Positions 39,073 to 46,985 of a stretch of 64,000 nucleotides of DNA are shown here, piece after piece. A model generated the notes under the pieces. It did no database searches. It was not told the origin of the DNA and saw only the letters and a program-made list of their open reading frames with translations. Origin of the DNA: CAZWRV01 sp964636325 (GTDB lineage: Bacteria; Verrucomicrobiota; Lentisphaeria; Victivallales; GWF2-50-93); assembly GCA_964636325.1 (NCBI GenBank), contig CAZWRV010000002.1:62001-126000 (forward strand), given 5' to 3'. Within the stretch, counting starts at the first letter, position 1; every line of letters begins with the position of its first letter. A program made the translations under genes and the position numbers.

Positions 39073-39479
39073 GCGGCTCCTCGATGTAAGCTTAAAACAA
39101 TATAAGAATTATATGCCGATCGCGGTCGAATGCAATCGGCTGCAGCCGTATTTCGCTCCCCCATCTCATCTGAAACTTGACTTCTTGGTCGCAAACTTTG
39201 TCGTCTTCCGGAGGGTTGAGCCGTGCTCAACCTCGGCTCCGACAAGCGTCGCCCTCCGTCGATAAAGCTTGAGCTGGGTAGCTTGCGCGCGCCGCGCGCA
39301 AAGGGCGAACTCCGCATACAAGGGCCGCCATGATCTGTTTTTGCGCGCGGCGCGCGCAAACTACTTGTTCCTGACGGTAAAAATGCGATGTTCGCAGATG
39401 GGCACTTACTGAACTCGAACATCTTTGTCGCGAGCTTTGTCGGGAACCTTGTCGTCTTCTATGGGATTGAACCGGGCGC
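39073..39479. other. Intergenic gap with REP-B pair and short repeats
   Basis: No gene seen. It holds the 12-bp palindrome CGGCTGCAGCCG (39137-39148) close to the GH94 start, possibly an operator; an inverted pair of REP-B palindromes (39283-39301, 39341-39359); and two related stretches beginning TTTGTCGTCTTC / CTTGTCGTCTTC at ~39198 and ~39449. Confidence 0.6.
39280..39363. repeat. REP-B palindromes copies 2 and 3, inverted pair
   Basis: GTAGCTTGCGCGCGCCGCGC... at 39279 and its near-exact complement ending GCGCAAACTAC at 39364 face each other over ~40 bases. Same palindrome as at 31344. Confidence 0.7.
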
Positions 39480-41234
39480 TCATCTGAAGTAAAAGGCGTA
39501 GACCGCGCTGCGCTGGGAACCGTGCGTCTTCAAGAGTTTGAAGCGCAGCCCATTGACCGGCTTGTCCACTGCAATCCTCAGCAAGCGCTGGTAGTTGCCT
39601 CTGACCTTCTTAAGCACGGTCCATTTCCCTCCTGACATTTCCTCGACGTCGAAGTCCTTCGGGAGCGTATCCGGCGGACTGGTCAGCTGGTCGTCCTTCT
39701 GGTGGTGGCTCAGGGCGATGTTCCTGTCCATCGCGCTGTCAAGGACAAGAGTGAGAGACTTCACGGCCTGCGGCTTTTCAAATTCATATGCGATCCAGTC
39801 CCCTTCGGAACAGTCCCACCTATGGAGGTTTTCTCCGACCGGGCGTGTGATGCCGTCCCTGACCGGTTCCGGGTCGCCCTGGGAGGCCGCGAGTTTCGCG
39901 GCCCTGACGGCCTTCGGATATTCCGCCGGAATTCCCGGCAGGTAGCAGTCGTCGTCTAGGAGTGTCGCCTGCAGTTCCTTCATGTGCGCGGAGATTTCGC
40001 GGGGAAGAAGTTTTTCCTTGACGGCCATAGCTGCCGCAGTACCGACGGCCTGGCCCATGACCGCGCCCGTGCCCATGACGCGTGTCGAGCTCATAGCCGC
40101 ATGGGTGCAGCTGGCGTTGCGTCCCGCGAACATGAGATTAGAGATGTTCTTGGAATAAAGGCATCCATAGGGAATCCCGTAAGGGGAGGGGGCATGGTGG
40201 AATATCGTCGCCGGCTCGCCGAGCTTCGCGGCGTTGAAGCCCATCATATGGTGGTCGTCCATGGACCATCCGCCGTATGCCACGACGTCCGGGAATCTTC
40301 CGCCGGCCTCGACATCCTTCTGGGTGAGCACGTGTGCGCCGATGAACCTTCTGCTCTCCCTCTTTGCGGGAAGGAACTGGATCCAGTCGAGCGCCCAGTT
40401 TTCCGCCCTGGCCCTGTCGGGGCAGCGGTTCTTTATGTGGTCCCAGAGCCCGAAGACTATCTTCAGGAGTTCGTCGCGGGTCTCCTCCGTGCCGTGGATG
40501 CTGTTTTCCTCGCCGAGCTCCACCCACCAGTAGCCCATTTCAAGCCAGTTGTGCCCGCCGCGCCCGTAGGGCAGATCCTCGCACTTCTCGAATTTCCTCG
40601 CCCAGGATGGAGGCGTGTAAGGCTGTGGGGAACTGTATTCCCTGGCCTGGAAGAGGCAGGTCATCCCCATCGTGCGGCTGTCGGCCTTTTCCGGGGCGAT
40701 GCTCTCGCCGTATTCGCTCCGCGCCTCCCTTCCCATTCTGAATTCCGCACCGGTGAGCGGGGCCAGTATCCCGTCGCCGGAGCAGTCCGCGAATATATGC
40801 GCCTCCACCTCGTGGACCGTCTCCGTCGTAAGCTGCCAGCCGGTGACCGAAGATATCTTCCCGCCATTCATCTCCGCGTCGACGCACGAGCAGTTCAACA
40901 GGAGTTCGATGTTCTTCTCCGCCTTCACCTTCTCATAGAGCACCGTGTCCCAGATCGAAAAGTTCCTAAGAGGATTGCAGCGGAGGTTGTCAAGCCTGAT
41001 CTCCTCGAGCAGTCCGGTCTCGCGCATGTTCTTGATTCCGTTGTGCCTGTCCGCCCCGCAGACATGTATCCTGCATTCGCTCGACGAATTTCCACCTAGC
41101 ACCGGACGGTCCTGCATCAGGACGACCTTCGCGCCGTGGCGCGCCGCGGCTATCGCGGCGCAGATTCCGGCCGTTCCGCCGCCGACGACGCAGAGGCCGC
41201 ATGAGTGTGAGACTTTCTTGTGCTTGCTGTTCAT
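39480..41234 (-). CDS. FAD-dependent oxidoreductase (FAD_oxidored family) with C-terminal discoidin-like domain
   Basis: N-terminal dinucleotide fold CGLCVVGGGTAGICAAIAAAR with a following 'VVLMQDRPVLGGNSSSE' segment typical of pfam12831 (FAD_oxidored) proteins. A second FAD contact is likely at 'HIFADCSGDGILAPLTGAEF', and 'NLMFAGRNASCTHAAMSSTRVMGTGAVMGQAVGTAAAMA' (split here for length only) is the conserved C-terminal FAD block. Residues ~440-584 resemble a beta-sandwich/discoidin domain. No signal peptide. Substrate unknown; such enzymes cluster with sugar metabolism genes. It is read in the same direction as the 41378 gene, with a 143-base gap. Confidence 0.8.
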   Translation of the reverse strand: MNSKHKKVSHSCGLCVVGGGTAGICAAIAAARHGAKVVLMQDRPVLGGNSSSECRIHVCGADRHNGIKNMRETGLLEEIRLDNLRCNPLRNFSIWDTVLYEKVKAEKNIELLLNCSCVDAEMNGGKISSVTGWQLTTETVHEVEAHIFADCSGDGILAPLTGAEFRMGREARSEYGESIAPEKADSRTMGMTCLFQAREYSSPQPYTPPSWARKFEKCEDLPYGRGGHNWLEMGYWWVELGEENSIHGTEETRDELLKIVFGLWDHIKNRCPDRARAENWALDWIQFLPAKRESRRFIGAHVLTQKDVEAGGRFPDVVAYGGWSMDDHHMMGFNAAKLGEPATIFHHAPSPYGIPYGCLYSKNISNLMFAGRNASCTHAAMSSTRVMGTGAVMGQAVGTAAAMAVKEKLLPREISAHMKELQATLLDDDCYLPGIPAEYPKAVRAAKLAASQGDPEPVRDGITRPVGENLHRWDCSEGDWIAYEFEKPQAVKSLTLVLDSAMDRNIALSHHQKDDQLTSPPDTLPKDFDVEEMSGGKWTVLKKVRGNYQRLLRIAVDKPVNGLRFKLLKTHGSQRSAVYAFYFR

Positions 41235-41377
41235 TTATGCCCCATGATATTTGAGTTGTTGACCTTAATGACCTTGCTGACCGAGCTGCGATGATTGCGC
41301 AAAGGGTGAAGAAGGTGAATATGACTCGCGACCAGCGACGCGCGACACCTTCCACATATCCGGCATCTGGTATACTG

Positions 41378-42664
41378 TTATAATATGCATCCCTGGTCTA
41401 GGAGCGTCTTCTGAAGTTCCTTCACGTCTATGTCCCTCGGGGATTTTCCGCTGTTCGCCGAGATTACGGCGGCGGCGCCTGCGGCCTGGCCCATCACTCC
41501 GCACTGCGGCATCACCCGCAGGCTTCCGAGCGCCTCGTGCGAGCAGCTCGCGCAGCGGCCTGCGACGAAAAGGTTGTCGACGTCCCTCGGGACGATGATT
41601 CCGTATGGTATCTGATACTTGAAGCCTTTTTCCGGATAGAAGGTCTTTGCGTCCATGCCCGGCCCTGAAACCCCGTGAATGTCGATGAAGAACGAGCCGT
41701 AGCCGATCGAGTCCTCGAAGCTGCGCTTCTCCATGAGATCTTCCTTGACGAGCGTCTTGATGCCGTGGATCCTCCGCGTTTCGCGGATTCCGACCGTGTT
41801 CGGCGTGGAGACCATGTGGCACTTCTCCATGCCGGGGATGTATTTCCTATAGACTTCGATGGTCTCATAGGCCTGCTTTCTGGCCTCGATGGTGGCCCGG
41901 GTGAGATCTTCGGCCTTCGTGGCGTCGATGAAGTTCACGTGCGTGAAGTTGATTCCGAGCTGGTCGGGGCGCGTCGGAGTCCACCACCAGCCCATGATGC
42001 AGTGCTGGAAGGGACGCATGTCGCCGTTCGCCTGGGCCTTCTTCCACACATGTTCGAGCTTGTAGTCGCCGCCGCGGAACCGCTGAACCCTGTCGTAGTC
42101 GACTCCGCCGATCGTGAACATCAGCGTTACGGGCTGGCAGTGGCCGCTCTCCTCGTCGCCGACGTCGAATCCGCAGCCGGCACGGGCCGCGACATCGCCG
42201 TCGCCCGTGCAGTCGACAATGCGTTTAGCGCGGTATTCCTGGCGCCCGCTCTTGTTCTGGACAATGACGCCCACGACCATGCCGTCTTCTACGATCGAAT
42301 CCGCCACGAAGCTGTGGTAGAGGAGATCCGCCTTGCATTCCTCGGCCATCTGTTCGAGGACGAGCTTCATGCCTTCGACTTCGAAGTCAGCGTTGGAATT
42401 GTCGCAGACGCCGTAACCGGCCTGCACCACGCGCTGGGCCGCCTCCCATATGACTCCTCCGACGACGCGTTCGCCTGTCCCCCATGAGGAATACAGACAG
42501 ATATGGCCGTGCCCTCCGGCCGTTGCGACTCCGCCGAGGCAGTTGAACTGTTCTACGATCAACGTCTTCGCCCCCATCCTTGCCGCAGTGAATCCTGCTG
42601 CGAATCCCGCAGGTCCTCCTCCGCATACGATCACGTCGTAGTCCTTTGCCTGACCCATATTCAT
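41378..42664 (-). CDS. FAD-dependent oxidoreductase (FAD_oxidored family)
   Basis: 428 residues with YDVIVCGGGPAGFAAGFTAARMG, VEQFNCLGGVATAGGHGHI, RIVDCTGDGDVAARAGCGFDVG and the terminal NLFVAGRCASCSHEALGSLRVMPQCGVMG block, the standard layout of the pfam12831 family. It lacks the C-terminal extra domain of its neighbour. Paired genes of this family suggest successive oxidations or two substrate forms (inference). AGGAGAATGAAT precedes the start. The IclR gene lies immediately upstream on the same strand. Confidence 0.85.
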   Translation of the reverse strand: MNMGQAKDYDVIVCGGGPAGFAAGFTAARMGAKTLIVEQFNCLGGVATAGGHGHICLYSSWGTGERVVGGVIWEAAQRVVQAGYGVCDNSNADFEVEGMKLVLEQMAEECKADLLYHSFVADSIVEDGMVVGVIVQNKSGRQEYRAKRIVDCTGDGDVAARAGCGFDVGDEESGHCQPVTLMFTIGGVDYDRVQRFRGGDYKLEHVWKKAQANGDMRPFQHCIMGWWWTPTRPDQLGINFTHVNFIDATKAEDLTRATIEARKQAYETIEVYRKYIPGMEKCHMVSTPNTVGIRETRRIHGIKTLVKEDLMEKRSFEDSIGYGSFFIDIHGVSGPGMDAKTFYPEKGFKYQIPYGIIVPRDVDNLFVAGRCASCSHEALGSLRVMPQCGVMGQAAGAAAVISANSGKSPRDIDVKELQKTLLDQGCIL

Positions 42665-42734
42665 TCTCCTCCGGGTTTGCTTGCTGCTTATGTGAATTGA
42701 TTAAAGGGTGATTGGATGGCCGGATGATTGCATC

Positions 42735-43457
42735 TTATTCAGTTCCACCTATTTCCTCGGCGGCCTCCCGAAGTATCTTCCTGAAATGCGCGGCCTCGGC
42801 TTCGGAAATCCTCCCGGAAAGAGCAACTGCCGCTATAGGCGGACTCCCGACCGCGCATGCAACAGACCTGTTGCCTGCTTCATTTTCGCCGGTGATGACT
42901 GTGGCGCAGCCGTCCTTGCGGAACTTGCGCAGGGCGGTGAGGAGATCTCCGATGCCGCCTTCGAACCCGGGTATTTCCTTCCCTTGGTAAAGCTTTGCCA
43001 CATCCTTTTCCGGAAGGTTCGCCAGCAGTATCATACCGATGCTCGAAAGCGTGGCGGGATAGAGCGCCATCCTGCCAAGCGCGTCCGCCGTCCTCATCCC
43101 CGGGGACGCATGATAAAGATAGCTCACGTGATCCTTCCAGAGCACGCCGAGAGCGGCGACCATCCCGTGCCTCCCAAGACCCTCCAGGCGGGGAATCGCC
43201 CTACGCAGGAGGCCGGATGCGAAGATGCTGTGCGCCGCCAGTACGTGCATTCCCGGACCCGGAACATATTTCTTCGCCGGTGTCTGGGCTGCGATGCCCA
43301 TGTGCGCGAGCGTCTTAAGCAGCCTGTTCACGCGCGTCGGCTCCATACCCAGGCGTCTTGCCAGCTCGCGCACCCCGACAGGAGCCTGCGAGACCGCCAG
43401 CGCATGGAGGCACTCTATCCCGTCGATCAGACTTTCGTTTGGCTGTGAAGGAAGCAT
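42735..43457 (-). CDS. IclR-family transcriptional regulator
   Basis: 240 residues: an N-terminal winged helix (LIDGIECLHALA, VGVRELARRLGMEPTRVNRLLKTLAHMGI) and a C-terminal IclR effector domain (ALGVLWKDHVSYLYHAS, LYPATLSSIGMILLANLPE, TVITGENEAGNRSVACAVG, PIAAVALSGRISE). It is the first gene of the - strand FAD-oxidoreductase/GH94 run and probably controls it. A near-palindrome overlaps its own promoter. Confidence 0.9.
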   Translation of the reverse strand: MLPSQPNESLIDGIECLHALAVSQAPVGVRELARRLGMEPTRVNRLLKTLAHMGIAAQTPAKKYVPGPGMHVLAAHSIFASGLLRRAIPRLEGLGRHGMVAALGVLWKDHVSYLYHASPGMRTADALGRMALYPATLSSIGMILLANLPEKDVAKLYQGKEIPGFEGGIGDLLTALRKFRKDGCATVITGENEAGNRSVACAVGSPPIAAVALSGRISEAEAAHFRKILREAAEEIGGTE

Positions 43458-43757
43458 AGTGTCGCTATAATAGCAACAATATTTCCGAAGTCAAGGGCAC
43501 GGAATTGGAAAAACGGAAATATTTTCTGAAGCTGCCACGCCCCGACCTTCTCCTGGCAGGACCTGTCCGTTTCGGTCCTCAGGCACCACTCGATGATGCG
43601 TTTTTCTGCAAATCCATGACTACGCCGCCGTATTCAGTATTTCCATCTCTCCAAGCCTGTTGAGCGGTATTCCGGAAGCCGGGAAGAGATTTGTATTCTC
43701 CGCCCGGTATTATAAATTTTGATTTTAATGCAAAATCTAAATTAAGGGGGCGATGAA
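43458..43757. other. Divergent intergenic region of iclR-type gene and rubrerythrin
   Basis: Next to the regulator start, GTCGCTATAATAGCAAC (43461-43477) is a near-perfect inverted repeat that covers a TATTATAG-type -10 on the - strand, a candidate autoregulatory operator. On the + side an AT-rich stretch (TATTATAAATTTTG at ~43708) lies before the AAGGGGG ribosome-binding site of rubrerythrin. Nothing else is recognised. Confidence 0.45.
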
Positions 43758-44387
43758 ATGAGAAAGAGTCTTATGGGCGGAATTGCCGGGGCACTGGCTG
43801 GAGTTCTGGTGGGAGTAACATGCGCCATCGGGGCCGATGAGACGAAGGTAGGGACCACGCTTGAGAACCTGCAGGCGGCATACAACGGCGAATCCAACGC
43901 CAAGGCCCGCTACGAGGCGTTCGCCGCAAAGGCCGACGAGGAGGGCTACAAGTCCGTGGCGGCGCTCTTCCGCGCGACCTCCAGGTCTGAGGGCATCCAC
44001 GCCGAAAAGCATGCCGCCGCAATAAAGAAGCTCAATGCCGACCCCAAGGCGGACGTCCAGAAGCCGGAAGTCAAGTCCACAAAGGAGAATCTCGAAGCCG
44101 CGTTGAAGGGCGAAACCTATGAGAAGGAGTCGATGTATCCGGCGTTCATCAAGCAGGCCGAGGCCGACAAGAACAGCGACGCCGTCCGTTCGTTCAACGG
44201 CGCGATGAAGGCCGAAATCGAACACGCCAAGCTATATGATGAAGCCCTCAAGAACCTGGACGGCTGGAAGGCGGCCGGCAAGGAATTCATCGTATGCACC
44301 GTCTGCGGCTGGACTACCGGCGATGTGTCGGTCAAGAAATGCATCGTCTGCGCCGCGCCGCGCTCGAAGTTCGAACCTTTCAAGTGA
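43758..44387 (+). CDS. Exported rubrerythrin
   Basis: A non-haem diiron peroxidase fused to a rubredoxin-like domain. It starts with a hydrophobic signal segment (LMGGIAGALAGVLVGVTCAIGA) that usual cytoplasmic rubrerythrins lack. The ferritin-like part has the diiron helices (NLQAAYNGESNAKARYEAFA, SEGIHAEKHA, ALKGETYEKESMYP, AEIEHAKLYDEAL), and the tail carries VCTVCGW...KKCIVCAAP, the two CxxC iron ligands. 209 residues. AAGGGGGCGATGAA precedes the ATG. It lies directly upstream of a ferric-reductase-type flavocytochrome, a possible electron source. Role inferred: peroxide removal outside the cytoplasm. Confidence 0.9.
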   Translation: MRKSLMGGIAGALAGVLVGVTCAIGADETKVGTTLENLQAAYNGESNAKARYEAFAAKADEEGYKSVAALFRATSRSEGIHAEKHAAAIKKLNADPKADVQKPEVKSTKENLEAALKGETYEKESMYPAFIKQAEADKNSDAVRSFNGAMKAEIEHAKLYDEALKNLDGWKAAGKEFIVCTVCGWTTGDVSVKKCIVCAAPRSKFEPFK

Positions 44388-44390
44388 GGT

Positions 44391-44664
44391 TATACTCCTT
44401 TAGTCTGAAAATTGCGCATTTTGATTGCGGAGATTTTGGAATTTGCTTCGCATTCTGAGAGACCGCCGATACCGAGGTATCGAAGGTTCTCGAAGGGTGC
44501 GGAGCAAAACCAAAAGACCGCAACCGCCTTGCGGCGAGCATCTTTGCGTTGTATTTTTCTGTTCCTTCCTCGGACGACATTCATGTCGCCTCTCGGGCGG
44601 AACAAAAAAATCCAATCCCAAATCTTGCTCGTCAAAATGTCAATTTGCAGACTAAATGAGTATT
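44391..44664 (-). mobile_element. MITE-like element copy 1 (full length, end mutated)
   Basis: Starts TATACTCCTTTAG at 44391, three bases after the rubrerythrin stop, and ends AATGAGTAT at 44664. Interior hairpins (CGATACCGAGGTATCG, GACATTCATGTC) match the other copies. The right end carries two changes (ATGTAA to ATGTCA and AAAGGAG to AAATGAG) that open a reading frame into the next gene. Confidence 0.85.
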
Positions 44665-46004
44665 TGAAGAAGGCCGCCTGGGTTGCGCTACTGCTTTCGC
44701 AGCTTTTCGTGGTCGCCGGCTTCTGGTTTTGGAACCATTGGAAGCATCCGATGGGAAACCAGCTTGCCGGCGATGCGGCCTCGCAGCTTCTTGCATACGG
44801 GCGGCTGGCCGGCCTTCTGGCGGCCTTCCTCATACTGGTTCAAGTCCTGCTGGTCGGCAGGATCAAGTGGTTCGAAAGGATTTTCGGACTCGACCGTCTG
44901 ACGCATCTTCACGGCGTCGTAGGCTTTTCGCTGCTAATCTTCCTGCTTGCGCATCCCGTCCTGGTGACGATGGGGCATGCGATCAATTCCGGAACCGGGC
45001 GCTGGGAGCAGTTCGCCGACTTCTGCAGGAACTGGGAGGACGTCCTTGCCGCGACCATAGGCCTGGGCATAATGGCCGCGGCGCTTGTCATCTCCATCGC
45101 CGTAATAAAGAAACGGCTCAAATACGAAGTCTGGTACTGGGTGCATTTCAGCCTCTATCTTGCGATCGCGCTGGCGTTCGGGCACCAGCTTTCGGTCGGA
45201 AGCGACTTCACCGACAACCGATGGTTCAAGGGATATTGGTGCCTTCTCTACATATTCACTTTCGGCAGCCTGATCCTCTACCGGATCGTCCTGCCGGCCT
45301 GGAACTACCGGCGGCACCGCTTCAAGGTCGTACGCCTGGTCCGGGAGACGGACGACGTCAACTCCCTCCATATTGAGGGCTCTTCGATGGACAAGTTCAA
45401 GATCCGCGCGGGGCAGTTCATGATCGTCAGGTTCCTGAAGCGCAAGTTCCGCTGGGAGGAGCATCCTTTCTCCATGTCGTGCATGCCCGACGGGAAGCAC
45501 ATCAGGCTTTCGATCAAGGCGCTCGGGGACTTCACCCGCAGAATCCCGGAGCTTACTCCCGGCACAAGGCTGGTCATCGACGGCCCGCACGGGGTATTCA
45601 CCGCCGACCTATGCCGTCTTCCGAAGGCGCTCATGATAGCCGGCGGCATCGGCATAACGCCGGTCCGGTCGGTCGCCGAGGAGCTAGTGGGCATGGGACG
45701 CGATGTTGTCCTGCTGTATGGCAACCGCAACAGAGCCTCGATCGTCTTCGAGAAGGAGCTTGATGATCTCGCCGCGAATTCCGCAGGCCGCCTGAAGATC
45801 ATGCATGTCCTCAGCGAGGATCCTGCATGGGCCGGCGAAAAGGGCAGGATCGACAGAGAGACGATCGCAAGGCTGGTCCCGGACCTGTCCGAGCGCGAAG
45901 TCTTCCTCTGCGGTCCGCCGCCCATGATGAAATCCGTTAGGAAAAGCCTCGCCGAACTCGGCGTCCCGCGCTCAAGGATACACTTCGAGAAGTTCTCGCT
46001 GTGA
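44637..46004 (+). CDS. Ferric-reductase-type transmembrane flavocytochrome
   Basis: About 455 residues. Six membrane segments from residue ~12 (AAWVALLLSQLFVVAGFWFW, LLAAFLILVQVLLVG and others), with haem-ligand His in LTHLHGVVGFSLLIFLLAHP and WVHFSLYLAIALAFGHQ. Then an FAD domain (EEHPFSMSC) and NAD(P)H domain (ALMIAGGIGITPVRSVAEELV, CGPPPMMKSV). It moves electrons from cytoplasmic NAD(P)H across the membrane to ferric iron, oxygen or an exported partner. The first start codon that preserves membrane helix 1 is ATG 44637 (or TTG 44664), both inside the MITE end; the frame is actually open through most of the MITE. No good ribosome-binding site is visible. Confidence 0.85.
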   Translation: MSICRLNEYLKKAAWVALLLSQLFVVAGFWFWNHWKHPMGNQLAGDAASQLLAYGRLAGLLAAFLILVQVLLVGRIKWFERIFGLDRLTHLHGVVGFSLLIFLLAHPVLVTMGHAINSGTGRWEQFADFCRNWEDVLAATIGLGIMAAALVISIAVIKKRLKYEVWYWVHFSLYLAIALAFGHQLSVGSDFTDNRWFKGYWCLLYIFTFGSLILYRIVLPAWNYRRHRFKVVRLVRETDDVNSLHIEGSSMDKFKIRAGQFMIVRFLKRKFRWEEHPFSMSCMPDGKHIRLSIKALGDFTRRIPELTPGTRLVIDGPHGVFTADLCRLPKALMIAGGIGITPVRSVAEELVGMGRDVVLLYGNRNRASIVFEKELDDLAANSAGRLKIMHVLSEDPAWAGEKGRIDRETIARLVPDLSEREVFLCGPPPMMKSVRKSLAELGVPRSRIHFEKFSL

Positions 46005-46177
46005 GGGAAAGTTTCCGAGGTGCCTGACTCCATCGCAAAGAAGGATAAGATCAGCTTTGAGTGGATACGCTAAAAGAAGTCGGGATGGTGAGCTATGAAA
46101 ACTCCCAAATCAATTGCGGAGAATGAGCTTTCGCAAACAAGGGAATAGACAGGATAACCCGCCTTCATCTGATTACG

Positions 46178-46370
46178 GCGCGGCATGAATGTCGTCCGAG
46201 GAAGGAACGGAAAAATACGGCCCAAAGATGCCCGTCCGTCCTGGCGGATTGCGGTCTTTCGGTTTTGCTCCGCACCCTTCGAGAGCCTTCGATACCCCGG
46301 TATCGGCGGCCTCTCAGAATACGGAGCAATTCCCGAAATCTCCGCAATCAAAATGTAAATTTTTCAGTCT
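46178..46370 (+). repeat. MITE-like element copy 2 (both ends trimmed)
   Basis: Begins within the CATGAATGTCGTCCGAGG hairpin and ends at ATGTAAATTTTTCAGTCT, without the terminal CCTAAAGGAGTATA. The bases 46005-46177 before it hold no recognised gene; a frame at 46018-46074 ending KKDKISFEWIR could be a relic. Confidence 0.75.
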
Positions 46371-46509
46371 CACTTTGTTCCTGCCGGCAGTAAAGCTGGC
46401 GTGTGGCTGATATCCGGCGATTACAATCATGAACGCGAAGACCATGATTTCAGGACGATGGGCACACGCATAGTCGGACCAGTCGTTTCTGAGCAGGCGG
46501 ATTCTCTGA

Positions 46510-46692
46510 TTGAGCAGCTACGAACAGCATTCGATACAGAAGCTCATCGTCCAGGCCTACAAGGAGAAATCGAAGAGGCTGCTCCTGCAGGCGCTCCTGC
46601 TCGATCCGGTGGTGGAGTCCGCGATCCAGGCGGAGAAGTTCCTAGACTACATGCTCAAGCTCCAGGCCGAATACCTGCCGGAGTTCAAGTGA
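46510..46692 (+). pseudogene. 3' remnant of a GH4-family glycosidase gene
   Basis: About 60 codons ending LLLQALLLDPVVESAIQAEK and LKLQAEYLPEFK, the characteristic C-terminus of GH4 NAD-dependent glycosidases (alpha-galactosidase/glucosidase/galacturonidase type, ~430 residues). The NAD-binding N-terminus and catalytic parts are absent; the left border lies near the trimmed MITE copy. The rest of the gap to 46985 shows no gene. Confidence 0.6.
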
Positions 46693-46985
46693 TTTCAGAT
46701 TTCCTCTTTAGCCCGAGCGACACAACCTACACGACAGTTAAGGGTCATGTTACTACCTTCTTACTGCACATTTCGCGCTTTTCCAGCGAACCGGGCACCT
46801 TCGACCTGAAGGTTCCATGGGCGGTTGGAGGCGTATGATGCCGGTTGCCGCGGAGAACTGATTGTCACGACTTCCTTGATTACTGAAGTTTAACGGAGTA
46901 TCATTTATCATTTGAATCCTTTATTTATTAGCGTCAATCAATTCAGCCGCCTGACGGCGGATCGCATATTTGGGGAGCTTTCCGG

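Noticed and set aside
39984..41099. Long + strand open frame opposite the FAD oxidoreductase
   Set aside because: It is a shadow of the high-GC gene on the other strand; the - strand frame has clear FAD motifs and this one has none.
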